Part shown: one piece after another, positions 1 to 6,266 of the stretch
Numbering within the stretch: position 1 is the stretch's first letter
Layout: every line of letters begins with the position of its first letter
From: an uncultured Riemerella sp.
GTDB taxonomy: Bacteria; Bacteroidota; Bacteroidia; Flavobacteriales; Weeksellaceae
Assembly (NCBI GenBank): GCA_938037185.1
Contig: CALHQK010000094.1
Coordinates: 1-6,266 of the forward strand
Length of the DNA: 6,266 bases
Direction: 5' to 3'
The notes under the pieces: generated by a model
The model's database searches: none
What the model was told of the DNA's origin: nothing
Seen by the model: only the letters and a program-made list of their open reading frames with translations
Translations under genes and position numbers: made by a program

Positions 1-19
1 TTTTTTTAGAATTTTATTT

Positions 20-48
20 TTTGTCTATAAATCACTATCTTTGTCTAT
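20..48 (+). repeat. 9-bp direct repeat spaced by 20 bp before dnaN
   Basis: TTTGTCTAT occurs at 20-28 and again at 40-48, so the two copies are 20 bases apart, about two helical turns. The second copy overlaps the last four bases of the candidate -7 element. It could be a paired protein-binding site or a duplicated promoter half. In such A/T-rich DNA it could also be chance, and no known operator is recognised. Confidence 0.35.
36..43 (+). promoter_or_regulatory. Candidate dnaN promoter, -7 element
   Basis: TATCTTTG matches the Bacteroidota -7 consensus TAnnTTTG exactly and lies 24 bases before the dnaN ATG, which would give a short 5' leader of roughly 15-20 bases. A TTG is present at 21-23, but the 12-base spacer is shorter than the usual 17-23, so the -33 half is not convincing. 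The match and position are seen in the sequence; promoter function is inferred. Confidence 0.5.
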
Positions 49-67
49 TCAATTAATTTAAGTTGTT

Positions 68-1198
68 ATGAAATTTATAGTTGCAAGTGGGGAATTACAA
101 AAAGCTTTGAATACGGTAAGTGGGGTGATTTCAAGCTCACAATCAAGACCTATATTAGAGAATTTTCTTTTTGAACTTGAGAATGATTTACTGAAAATTA
201 CCGCTTCAGATGGCGAAACTACGCTGCTTACTTCATTGGCAGTAAAGTCTGAAAGCCAAGGTAAAATAGCAGTTCCTGCAAAAATGTTTCAGGATATAAT
301 AAAATCTTTTGGAGACCAGCCTTTGACTTTTGTGGTAAAACCAAATGAAACACAGGAAGGCGGACTTTTAGAAATTTTAGATGAAAAAGATAATTATTTC
401 ATAGCTTTGGATAATGCGGAAGATTATCCTGAATTGATGGAATTTGATTCTGCTCAAAAGGTGGTTGTCCCTTCTGGTGTATTGGCGGAAGCCCTTAGTA
501 ATACACTATTTGCAACGAGTAATGATTCGCTTCGTCCTGTGATGACGGGGGTTCTTTTCCAATTTGGCGAAGAAGAAACGAATTTTGTCTCTACAGACTC
601 GCATAGATTGGTGGTTTATAAAAGAACAGATATTAAAAACAATGAACCGAAGGAGTTCATTATGCCAAAGAAACCTTTGAGTATTTTTAAAAATATTTTG
701 TCAGGTTCTGATGATGAGGTAGTTATAGAGTTTAATGAAAATATGGCAAAATTCTCTTTCGGAGAGCATACATGGATTTGTAGATTGATTGACGGGAAAT
801 ACCCTAATTATACTGCGGTAGTACCGAAGGAAAATCCTAATGTTTTGACAATCAATAGAAATTTGCTTCTAAGTTCCATCCGAAGAGCGTCTATTTTTTC
901 TAGCAAATCTACCAATCAGGTAAGGTTTAAGCTTTCTGGCAACATTCTCCATCTTCATGCCGAAGATACGGAATACGCTAATAAGGCAGAAATGCAGATT
1001 CCGTGTGAATATAAGGGAGAAGATATTAATATCGGGTTCAGCTCAAAATTTTTGACAGAGATGCTGGCGGTATTAAACTCAGAAGATATTTTAATTAAAA
1101 TGTCTCAGCCTAACAGACCCGGAATTATAGAGCCAGTAGATGGATTAGATGAAGATGAGCATATCCTGATGCTTTCTATGCCGGTAATAGGAATGTAA
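68..1198 (+). CDS. dnaN: DNA polymerase III subunit beta (sliding clamp)
   Basis: This is the replicative sliding clamp: a ring-shaped dimer that encircles DNA, tethers the replicase and recruits other polymerases and repair proteins. At 376 residues it is slightly longer than the E. coli clamp (366). Three repeated clamp domains are expected at about 1-125, 126-250 and 251-376. Recognisable family segments are RPIL (27-30), LRPVMTGVLF (155-164), STDSHRL (175-181, matching the TDGHR region of E. coli), RLIDGKYPNY (239-248) and the C-terminal MP at 371-372. The chain ends MPVIGM where E. coli ends MPMRL, so the Met-Pro of the protein-binding pocket is kept and the tail differs. The ATG at 68 is the natural start: it gives a complete N-terminal domain and follows an A/T-rich leader without a Shine-Dalgarno sequence. 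No dnaA or recF is visible nearby. Identity is near certain. Confidence 0.98.
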   Translation: MKFIVASGELQKALNTVSGVISSSQSRPILENFLFELENDLLKITASDGETTLLTSLAVKSESQGKIAVPAKMFQDIIKSFGDQPLTFVVKPNETQEGGLLEILDEKDNYFIALDNAEDYPELMEFDSAQKVVVPSGVLAEALSNTLFATSNDSLRPVMTGVLFQFGEEETNFVSTDSHRLVVYKRTDIKNNEPKEFIMPKKPLSIFKNILSGSDDEVVIEFNENMAKFSFGEHTWICRLIDGKYPNYTAVVPKENPNVLTINRNLLLSSIRRASIFSSKSTNQVRFKLSGNILHLHAEDTEYANKAEMQIPCEYKGEDINIGFSSKFLTEMLAVLNSEDILIKMSQPNRPGIIEPVDGLDEDEHILMLSMPVIGM

Positions 1199-1226
1199 CA
1201 CAATAAATACAGAACAAAATATAAAC

Positions 1227-1267
1227 GAGATGTAGAGGCAAGATTTAATCTTTATACTTTGCATCTC
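1227..1267 (+). terminator. Nested hairpin between dnaN and pheT; possible terminator or structured leader
   Basis: GAGATGTAGAG (1227-1237) can pair with CTTTGCATCTC (1257-1267) over 11 positions, two of them G-U wobbles. Inside lies a second perfect inverted repeat, AAGATT (1240-1245) and AATCTT (1247-1252), so the RNA could fold as a stem with an internal loop and an upper hairpin. It begins 29 bases after the dnaN stop and is followed by ACTTTATTTAAAA, a poor U-tract. It may terminate dnaN transcription, or form a leader structure if dnaN reads through into pheT. The pairing is seen; the function is inferred. Confidence 0.4.
1253..1262 (+). promoter_or_regulatory. Weak candidate pheT promoter, -7-like element
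   Basis: TATACTTTGC resembles the Bacteroidota TAnnTTTG(C) element but has three bases rather than two between TA and TTTG. It lies 33 bases before the pheT ATG, a sensible promoter distance. No TTG is found 17-23 bases upstream. It overlaps the 3' arm of the hairpin at 1227-1267, so promoter and hairpin cannot both be read from one transcript in full. Confidence 0.3.
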
Positions 1268-1295
1268 ACTTTATTTAAAATATATAGAAAATAAA

Positions 1296-3695
1296 ATGAA
1301 AATTTCAAATAATTGGCTTAAAGATTACATTAGTACAGATTTAAATTCAGAAAAAATAGGAACTTACCTCACTGATATAGGTTTGGAAGTAGAGGGAATA
1401 GATAAATTTGAAACCATCAAAGGAAGTTTGGAAGGTATCGTTATAGGTAAGGTTTTAACTTGTGAAAAACATCCAAACGCCGATAAACTAAGCAAAACAA
1501 CTGTAGATGTAGGAAATGCTACAATTCTAAATATTGTCTGTGGAGCTCCTAATGTGGCTGCAGGACAAATAGTTGCGGTGGCTGTGGTAGGGACAACTTT
1601 GTTTGATAAGAATGGAGGTTCTTTTACTATTAACAAAACCAAAATCAGAGGTGAGGTTTCGGAAGGGATGATTTGTGCGGAAGATGAGATAGGCTTGGGC
1701 AACAGCCATGATGGAATTATGGTTTTGAATGAGACTTATGAAGTAGGAAAACCTCTGGCGGATTACTTTGATATTCAGCAAGATGAAGTTTATGAAATAG
1801 GACTGACGCCTAACAGGACCGATGCCATTTCTCACTATGGTGTAGCGAGAGATTTACATGCATTTTTGACTTGTAATGGGATTGATTCTAAGCTCGTTAA
1901 AATGGAAACTTACTCTGCTGAATCAGAAGGAGAGCATAATTTTTCTGTTGAAGTAGAAAATAATGATTTGGCGCCGAGATACATTGGTGCTGTTTTGAAA
2001 AATATAAAAGTAGAAGAATCGCCAGAATGGCTGAAAAACAGACTGAAAGCGATAGGTCTCGCGCCAATAAATAATGTGGTGGATGTTACCAACTACATTC
2101 TTCATGCTTATGGACAGCCGCTTCATGCTTTTGATTTAGATAAAATTGGAGGAAATAAAATAACAGTAGGAAACAGTCCGAAAGGAACGAAATTCACTAC
2201 ATTAGATGGAGTGGAGAGAATGCTGAATGGAGAGGAAATTATGATAAAAGATGGAAATCAGAAACCGCTTTGTATTGCTGGGGTTTTTGGTGGGCTGGAC
2301 AGCGGAGTTTCCGAGCAGACACAGTCTATTTTCTTGGAAAGTGCTTACTTTAATCCTGTTGCTGTTCGTAAAGGAGCTAAATTCCACGGACTGAATACTG
2401 ATGCTTCTTTCCGTTTTGAGAGAGGAGTAGACCCGAACAATACTAAAACCACTATTTCCTTGGCAGTGAAGTTGTTACAGGAACTGACAGGAGCGACATT
2501 GGTAGGGGATTATATAGAGCATTACCCTGAAAAAATAAAGCCTCATAATGTGATTTTTAGATATTCTAAATTGGATCAAATTTTGGGGGCTAAAATTCAT
2601 AGAGAGAAGGTTAAAGAAATTCTAAAGTCTTTGGAAATAGAAATCCTTAATGAAATTCCTGATGGATTAGAACTCTCTGTGCCGAATTACAGAGCTGATG
2701 TTACCAGAGAAATAGATGTGATAGAGGAAATTCTCCGAATTTATGGTTACAATAAAGTGGATGCTCCTGAGAAAATTTCTTTTACACCGGTTAAGTTGAG
2801 TTTCAATGACTTAAATTCGCTGGAAAACGAGTGGGCAAGGGCTCTTCAGGCGAATGGATTTTATGAGGTGATGAACAATTCCCTTACTTCGGTGGAAGAT
2901 GAAACGGATGCTGTGAAACTGCTAAATCCATTGAGCAATGATTTGGCGTTTATGAGAAAATCTTTGCTGGAAGGACTTTTGGAGAATGCAGTTTATAATA
3001 TCAACAGAAAAAATGCGGATATTAAGTTTTTCGAATTAGGAAAAATTTATCATAAAAAAGATAAATACGAAGAGAGAAAACAGCTGGCGATTTTAGTTTC
3101 AGGGAGAAATCATTCTGAAAACTGGCTTTTGCCAAAAGATGAGACAAATTTCTACCACTTGAAAGCGTATGTTTCTCTTATTTTAGGTAAGTTGAATTTT
3201 GATATTGTTGAAAAACCATTGCAGGATGGTCGTTTTTCGGATGCGATAGAATTTTCGGTTGAAGGAAAAACCGTTGCAAGACTCGGAAAAGTAAGTCCGA
3301 AAATGCTGAAAAAATTTGACATAGAACAAGAAGCTTTCTATGCAGAAATAGAAATTGAAGAGTGTCAAAATCTTCGTAATACAGAGAATTTACGATTCAA
3401 AGATATTCCGAAATTTAATAAAATAAGAAGAGATTTGGCTTTGTTGATTGACAAAAATACCTCTTATGCAGATTTGTACCAGTCTGTGAAAAAGAATAAT
3501 TTCCCATTCATCAAAAATATCAATCTTTTTGATGTTTATGAAGGTAAAAACCTTCCAGCAGGTAAGAAATCTTATGCTTTGAGTTTTGAGCTTTTGAATG
3601 AAGAAAAAACTCTTGAAGAAAAGGAAATTTCAGAAGTGATGAACAGATTGGTCAGCTTGTTTAAAAAAGAATTCAATGCTGAACTTCGTTCATAA
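1296..3695 (+). CDS. pheT: Phenylalanine--tRNA ligase beta subunit
   Basis: This is the beta chain of the cytoplasmic alpha2-beta2 enzyme that charges tRNA-Phe; the beta chain binds tRNA and hydrolyses misacylated Tyr-tRNA-Phe. Its 799 residues match the bacterial norm (795 in E. coli). Domains in order are an OB-fold tRNA-binding domain (about 40-155, with HPNADKL at 59-65), the B3/B4 editing domain (about 215-400), B5 (about 415-485), a catalytic-like core without aminoacylation activity (about 500-695) and the C-terminal FDX-ACB anticodon-binding domain (about 705-798). By motif alignment with E. coli, editing residues look intact: H277 in LHAFD, G329 in IAGVFGG, E348 in FLESA, and T368 and A370 in NTDAS. 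B5 keeps the acidic set D468, D474, E477 and E478. The catalytic alpha chain (pheS) is not in the window, and the dnaN and mnmA gaps suggest pheT has its own transcript. The ATG at 1296 gives the usual N-terminus (MKISNNWLKDY). Confidence 0.98.
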   Translation: MKISNNWLKDYISTDLNSEKIGTYLTDIGLEVEGIDKFETIKGSLEGIVIGKVLTCEKHPNADKLSKTTVDVGNATILNIVCGAPNVAAGQIVAVAVVGTTLFDKNGGSFTINKTKIRGEVSEGMICAEDEIGLGNSHDGIMVLNETYEVGKPLADYFDIQQDEVYEIGLTPNRTDAISHYGVARDLHAFLTCNGIDSKLVKMETYSAESEGEHNFSVEVENNDLAPRYIGAVLKNIKVEESPEWLKNRLKAIGLAPINNVVDVTNYILHAYGQPLHAFDLDKIGGNKITVGNSPKGTKFTTLDGVERMLNGEEIMIKDGNQKPLCIAGVFGGLDSGVSEQTQSIFLESAYFNPVAVRKGAKFHGLNTDASFRFERGVDPNNTKTTISLAVKLLQELTGATLVGDYIEHYPEKIKPHNVIFRYSKLDQILGAKIHREKVKEILKSLEIEILNEIPDGLELSVPNYRADVTREIDVIEEILRIYGYNKVDAPEKISFTPVKLSFNDLNSLENEWARALQANGFYEVMNNSLTSVEDETDAVKLLNPLSNDLAFMRKSLLEGLLENAVYNINRKNADIKFFELGKIYHKKDKYEERKQLAILVSGRNHSENWLLPKDETNFYHLKAYVSLILGKLNFDIVEKPLQDGRFSDAIEFSVEGKTVARLGKVSPKMLKKFDIEQEAFYAEIEIEECQNLRNTENLRFKDIPKFNKIRRDLALLIDKNTSYADLYQSVKKNNFPFIKNINLFDVYEGKNLPAGKKSYALSFELLNEEKTLEEKEISEVMNRLVSLFKKEFNAELRS

Positions 3696-3706
3696 TATTA
3701 AAGTTG

Positions 3707-3734
3707 TTGAATAGAGTGATTATGTGTAATTTTT
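3707..3734 (+). promoter_or_regulatory. Candidate mnmA-dprA promoter
   Basis: TTG (3707-3709), a 17-base spacer and TAATTTTT (3727-3734) fit the Bacteroidota layout TTG-N17-23-TAnnTTTG except for the last base of the -7 element. A second TTG at 3704-3706 gives a 20-base spacer, also acceptable. Transcription would start near 3741 and leave a leader of about 35 bases before the mnmA ATG. There is no obvious strong terminator after pheT, so read-through from pheT remains an alternative. Confidence 0.35.
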
Positions 3735-3750
3735 CTTAGGATTGCGATTG

Positions 3751-3766
3751 ATAATCAAAAGATTAT
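3751..3766 (+). repeat. Short inverted repeat 9 bases before the mnmA start
   Basis: ATAATC (3751-3756) and GATTAT (3761-3766) form a perfect 6-bp inverted repeat around an AAAA loop. It ends 9 bases before the mnmA ATG, so it could sit in the ribosome-loading region of the mRNA or act as a small operator. It is A/T-rich and thermodynamically weak, so chance is quite possible. Confidence 0.3.
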
Positions 3767-3775
3767 GATTTAAAT

Positions 3776-4963
3776 ATGAGAATAGTCGTAGGACTTTCAG
3801 GAGGCGTGGACAGCAGTGTTGCCGCCTACCTGTTGAAACAACAAGGGCACGAGGTCATCGGGCTTTTTATGAGAAACTGGAATGATGCTTCGGTGACTTT
3901 GGAGGACGAATGCCCATGGGTAGAGGATAGTAATGATGCCCTTCTGGTGGCGCAGAAACTGGGTATTCCTTTTCAGGTGATAGACATGAGCGAACTTTAC
4001 AAGGAAAGAATCGTAGATTACATGTTCTCCGAATACGAAAAAGGAAGAACGCCCAATCCAGATATTCTCTGTAATAGAGAAGTGAAATTCGATGTTTTTC
4101 TTCAGACCGCTTTGTCTTTGGGTGCTGACAAGGTGGCAACGGGGCATTACGCCAGAGTTTCCTCTTTCGTGGATGAGAGAGGGGAGGAAATCTATCAGCT
4201 TCTCGCAGGAAAGGATAATAATAAAGACCAAAGCTATTTTTTGTGTCAATTAAATCAAAATCAATTGTCAAAAGCCCTGTTCCCGATAGGAGAACTGACC
4301 AAACCCGAAGTGCGAGAAATCGCAAGAGAAATAGGACTGGTAACTGCCGATAAAAAGGATTCTCAGGGGCTTTGTTTCATCGGAAAGGTGAGCCTGCCGA
4401 CATTTCTGCAGCAGCAGCTAATTCCGAAAGAAGGCGAAATCGTAGAGATTTTCAGTGATTACAAAGAATTTCATAAAGAAAAACCTGTTTTTGAAACTAA
4501 ACTTGATGAATTAAAATATCTCTCAAAGAAAATAAAATACCAAAAAGAAGACGGAAAAGTCATCGGAAAGCACCAAGGCGCGCAGTTTTTCACCATAGGA
4601 CAGAGCAAAGGCCTAGGAATAGGCGGACATAAGGAGTCCTGCTTCATCATTGACCGAGATATGGAAAACAATATTCTTTTCGTGGGCGAGGGCAAAAATT
4701 TCCCTGGGCTTTACCGAAAAGCACTGAAAATCAATAATGATGAGGTGCATTGGGTTCGTGAAGATTTACGGCTGAAAAATGGAGAATCCATGAAAATAAA
4801 AGCAAGGATAAGATACCGCCAGCCTTTGGAAGATGCGGTTCTTTATCAGTACAAAGACGGATTTTTCATAGAGTTTGAAAATCCGCAGTCGGCGATAGCA
4901 GAAGGGCAGTTTGCGGCGTGGTATCAGGGCGAAGAGCTGCTGGGAAGCGGTGTAATTTCATAA
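3776..4963 (+). CDS. mnmA: tRNA-specific 2-thiouridylase MnmA
   Basis: MnmA uses ATP and a persulfide sulfur to convert U34 of tRNA Lys, Glu and Gln to 2-thiouridine, which supports accurate decoding and efficient charging. The PP-loop ATP motif SGGVDSS is at 8-14. The two catalytic cysteines are C99 in NPDILCN and C200 in DSQGLCFIG; GHYAR (123-127) and NKDQSYFL (149-156) are also typical. After the catalytic domain come the central region with FTIGQSKGLGIGG (272-284) and a C-terminal beta-barrel domain. The 395 residues exceed E. coli (368) because of an extra segment of about 30 residues within 222-262, coded by strikingly AT-rich DNA. Within FTIGQSKGLGIGG, S277 stands where E. coli and many others have Arg (GQRKG). 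The ATG at 3776 places the PP-loop at the usual distance from the N-terminus. The gene is directly followed by dprA without spacer. The sulfur donor (a cysteine desulfurase) is not in the window. Confidence 0.97.
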   Translation: MRIVVGLSGGVDSSVAAYLLKQQGHEVIGLFMRNWNDASVTLEDECPWVEDSNDALLVAQKLGIPFQVIDMSELYKERIVDYMFSEYEKGRTPNPDILCNREVKFDVFLQTALSLGADKVATGHYARVSSFVDERGEEIYQLLAGKDNNKDQSYFLCQLNQNQLSKALFPIGELTKPEVREIAREIGLVTADKKDSQGLCFIGKVSLPTFLQQQLIPKEGEIVEIFSDYKEFHKEKPVFETKLDELKYLSKKIKYQKEDGKVIGKHQGAQFFTIGQSKGLGIGGHKESCFIIDRDMENNILFVGEGKNFPGLYRKALKINNDEVHWVREDLRLKNGESMKIKARIRYRQPLEDAVLYQYKDGFFIEFENPQSAIAEGQFAAWYQGEELLGSGVIS

Positions 4964-6079
4964 ATGAAAATAGTGGCAGATTCGGAAGAAATATTGTATT
5001 CTATTGCGCTAAGAGCGTGTCCCTTGGTGGGCGATGTCAATTTTATGAAACTGGTCTCCGTAACGGGCTCAGCCAAAGAAACATGGAAGCTTTCCAAATC
5101 TGTTCTGCAGGAAATTTCTGGCATCGGAACACAGATTTCAAAGGGAATCGGTGATGATACTTTTCTGAAATTTGCGGAAAAAGAACTGCTTTTTTGCGAA
5201 AAAAATAACATTAAAGTCAGACTGAGGTATCAGAACCAGCTTCCGAGGCTGTTGTTAGAGTGTCCAGATGCTCCCGCTGTGCTTTATCAAAAGGGAGATT
5301 TTGATGAAGATTTAAAACTGATAAGCATAGTCGGAACTCGTAAAATGACTGCTTACGGAAAGAAATTCATAGAAGAACTTTGCGAGGTTTTAAGGGATAA
5401 AAATGTGCTGATAGTGAGTGGTTTGGCTTTGGGAACGGATGGGTATGCCCACGAGCAGGCTCTTAATCATAATATTCCTACGGTGGGCGTTCTGGCTCAT
5501 GGTCTGCATATGATTTATCCAGCGGTTCATGAGAGAATGTCAAAAGATATTTTGGAAAACGGAGGAGCGCTGTTGTCAGAATTTAATTCCAGCGAAAAGC
5601 CAGACCGAGAACATTTTTTGCAGAGAAATAGGATAGTAGCGGGGATTTCCCAATTTACCATCGTGGTAGAAACTGCTTTTGGGGGCGGTTCTATGAGTAC
5701 GGTGAGTTACGCCAATCAGTATAATAGAGAAGTTTTGGCTCTGCCAGGGCGTTTTGGAGATAAATACAGTCAGGGCTGTAATATGATCATTGCCCAGAAT
5801 AAAGCAAAAATTCTGGCTTCGTTCCAAGATGTTTTGGATGAACTGGGTGATAATTATCCATCTGTGAAGCAGCCACAGCTATTTGAACCAAAAGAAATAG
5901 AGGTGGAAGAAAGGTTAAAACCTGCCTACCAGCTCATTGCAGAAAATTCTCCTATCTCGCTGGATGACCTCAGCATAAAATTAGAAATGCAGCCTTTCAA
6001 ATTGCTGCCGATTTTATTGGATTTAGAATTGTTAGGTTACATCAAAGCTCTTTCGGGGAAGCAGTATGCGGTGGTTTAA
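4964..6079 (+). CDS. dprA: DNA-processing protein DprA (Smf), natural transformation
   Basis: DprA binds incoming single-stranded DNA in the cytoplasm and loads RecA on it during natural transformation; it also occurs in species not known to be competent. At 371 residues it is close to E. coli Smf (374). The N-terminal part (about 1-90) carries a helix-hairpin-helix-like ISGIGTQISKGI (51-62). The extended Rossmann domain (about 95-300) shows VGTR (123-126), SGLALGTDGYAH (152-163), GVLAHGLHMIYP (175-186), SEF (205-207), RNRIVAGIS (221-229) with the family RNR, LALPG (258-262) and SQGCNMIIAQNKA (269-281). A C-terminal winged-helix domain lies at about 315-370. The common SGLARGID motif reads SGLALGTD here, a mild change. 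The ATG at 4964 follows the mnmA TAA directly (TAAATG), implying one mRNA and possibly termination-reinitiation. It is full length with no frameshift. Presence suggests, but does not prove, competence. Confidence 0.97.
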   Translation: MKIVADSEEILYSIALRACPLVGDVNFMKLVSVTGSAKETWKLSKSVLQEISGIGTQISKGIGDDTFLKFAEKELLFCEKNNIKVRLRYQNQLPRLLLECPDAPAVLYQKGDFDEDLKLISIVGTRKMTAYGKKFIEELCEVLRDKNVLIVSGLALGTDGYAHEQALNHNIPTVGVLAHGLHMIYPAVHERMSKDILENGGALLSEFNSSEKPDREHFLQRNRIVAGISQFTIVVETAFGGGSMSTVSYANQYNREVLALPGRFGDKYSQGCNMIIAQNKAKILASFQDVLDELGDNYPSVKQPQLFEPKEIEVEERLKPAYQLIAENSPISLDDLSIKLEMQPFKLLPILLDLELLGYIKALSGKQYAVV

Positions 6080-6081
6080 TT

Positions 6082-6266
6082 TTATTTTAATCCCTTTTTC
6101 ATTATTTTTAAAGCCCAGTCATAATGGCTGGAAGTTGCCGAAATAAGGTAAGACCCTAGCGAAGTAGAACCAGTCCATTTGTATTTTTTCTTGGTGAAAA
6201 GCTCTTCATCCGTATGTTTTTCTATGATGGAAAACACTTTTTCAAATGATTTTTGGAATAAAACAA
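6082..6266 (-). CDS. ClbS/DfsB (DUF1706) family four-helix-bundle protein, C-terminal part
   Basis: Only the last 60 complete codons are present; the gene enters from the right edge and its start lies outside. The reading frame is open from the edge (first full codon at 6264-6262) to the stop at 6084-6082. The tail contains EELFTKKKYKWTGSTSLGSY and then SATSSHYDWALK, the characteristic end of the DUF1706 family, whose members are distantly related to DinB-like bundles. ClbS of colibactin-producing E. coli is a self-resistance enzyme that opens the colibactin cyclopropane, but most family members are uncharacterised, so no function is assigned here. It is convergent with dprA, with 2 bases between the stop codons. 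Recognition is from the motif pattern as I remember it. The missing N-terminus prevents checking length or the putative active site. Confidence 0.72.
   Translation of the reverse strand, partial: VLFQKSFEKVFSIIEKHTDEELFTKKKYKWTGSTSLGSYLISATSSHYDWALKIMKKGLK

Noticed and set aside
1..67. Replication origin next to dnaN
   Set aside because: The region is A/T-rich, but no DnaA-box cluster is visible and dnaA is not in the window; only 67 bases are available.
1364..2387. Several minus-strand frames of 60-112 codons within pheT
   Set aside because: All are opposite conserved PheT domains, overlap one another, and have no recognisable product.
3797..4325. Two overlapping minus-strand open frames of about 150 codons opposite the 5' part of mnmA
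   Set aside because: They lie entirely inside a strongly conserved gene, in its GC-richer part where antisense stops are rarer. Their translations show no recognisable domain and no leader or promoter is evident.
4439..4561. The AT-rich mnmA segment as an inserted mobile element or intein
   Set aside because: It is about 120 bases, in frame, with no terminal repeats, splicing motifs or duplicated target site; a lineage-specific loop is simpler.
4918..5154. A plus-strand 78-codon frame across the mnmA-dprA junction
   Set aside because: It overlaps two well-supported genes in another frame and its translation resembles no known protein; it is a shadow frame.
6080..6110. Possible bidirectional terminator between dprA and the convergent gene
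   Set aside because: The region is A/T-rich with T runs, but I could find no stem of useful length and G+C content.

Overview
The window holds four complete forward-strand genes for core information processing, plus the 3' end of a convergent fifth gene. In order they are dnaN (DNA polymerase sliding clamp), pheT (phenylalanyl-tRNA synthetase beta chain), mnmA (tRNA-U34 2-thiouridylase), dprA (DNA-processing/transformation protein) and, on the minus strand, a truncated ClbS/DfsB (DUF1706) family protein. I found no RNA gene, mobile element, CRISPR array or origin. The DNA is almost fully coding; the only gaps are 67, 97, 80 and 2 bases, so no stretch above 300 bases lacks a gene.

The organism is most likely a Flavobacteriia-type Bacteroidota, perhaps of the Chryseobacterium/Riemerella/Elizabethkingia group (Weeksellaceae). 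Reasons: low GC, A/T-rich leaders without Shine-Dalgarno sequences, gap sequences resembling the Bacteroidota -7 element (TAnnTTTG), pheT without an adjacent pheS, and protein features such as the MnmA insertion before its C-terminal domains. The genus is a guess from the residues, not a computed placement.

Region by region: bases 1-67 are an A/T-rich dnaN leader with a TATCTTTG promoter-like element and a 9-base direct repeat. The dnaN-pheT gap contains a nested hairpin (1227-1267) that overlaps a second promoter-like element. The pheT-mnmA gap has a TTG-N17-TAATTTTT candidate promoter and a short hairpin just before the mnmA start. mnmA and dprA abut exactly (TAA then ATG, no spacer) and are very probably co-transcribed. 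dprA ends 2 bases from the stop of the convergent ClbS-like gene.

The genes share a theme (replication, translation accuracy, tRNA modification, incoming ssDNA handling) but do not form a single pathway. I see no convincing undescribed system. The points most worth checking are the nested hairpin before pheT, the sharply AT-rich insertion in mnmA, and the mnmA-dprA coupling.
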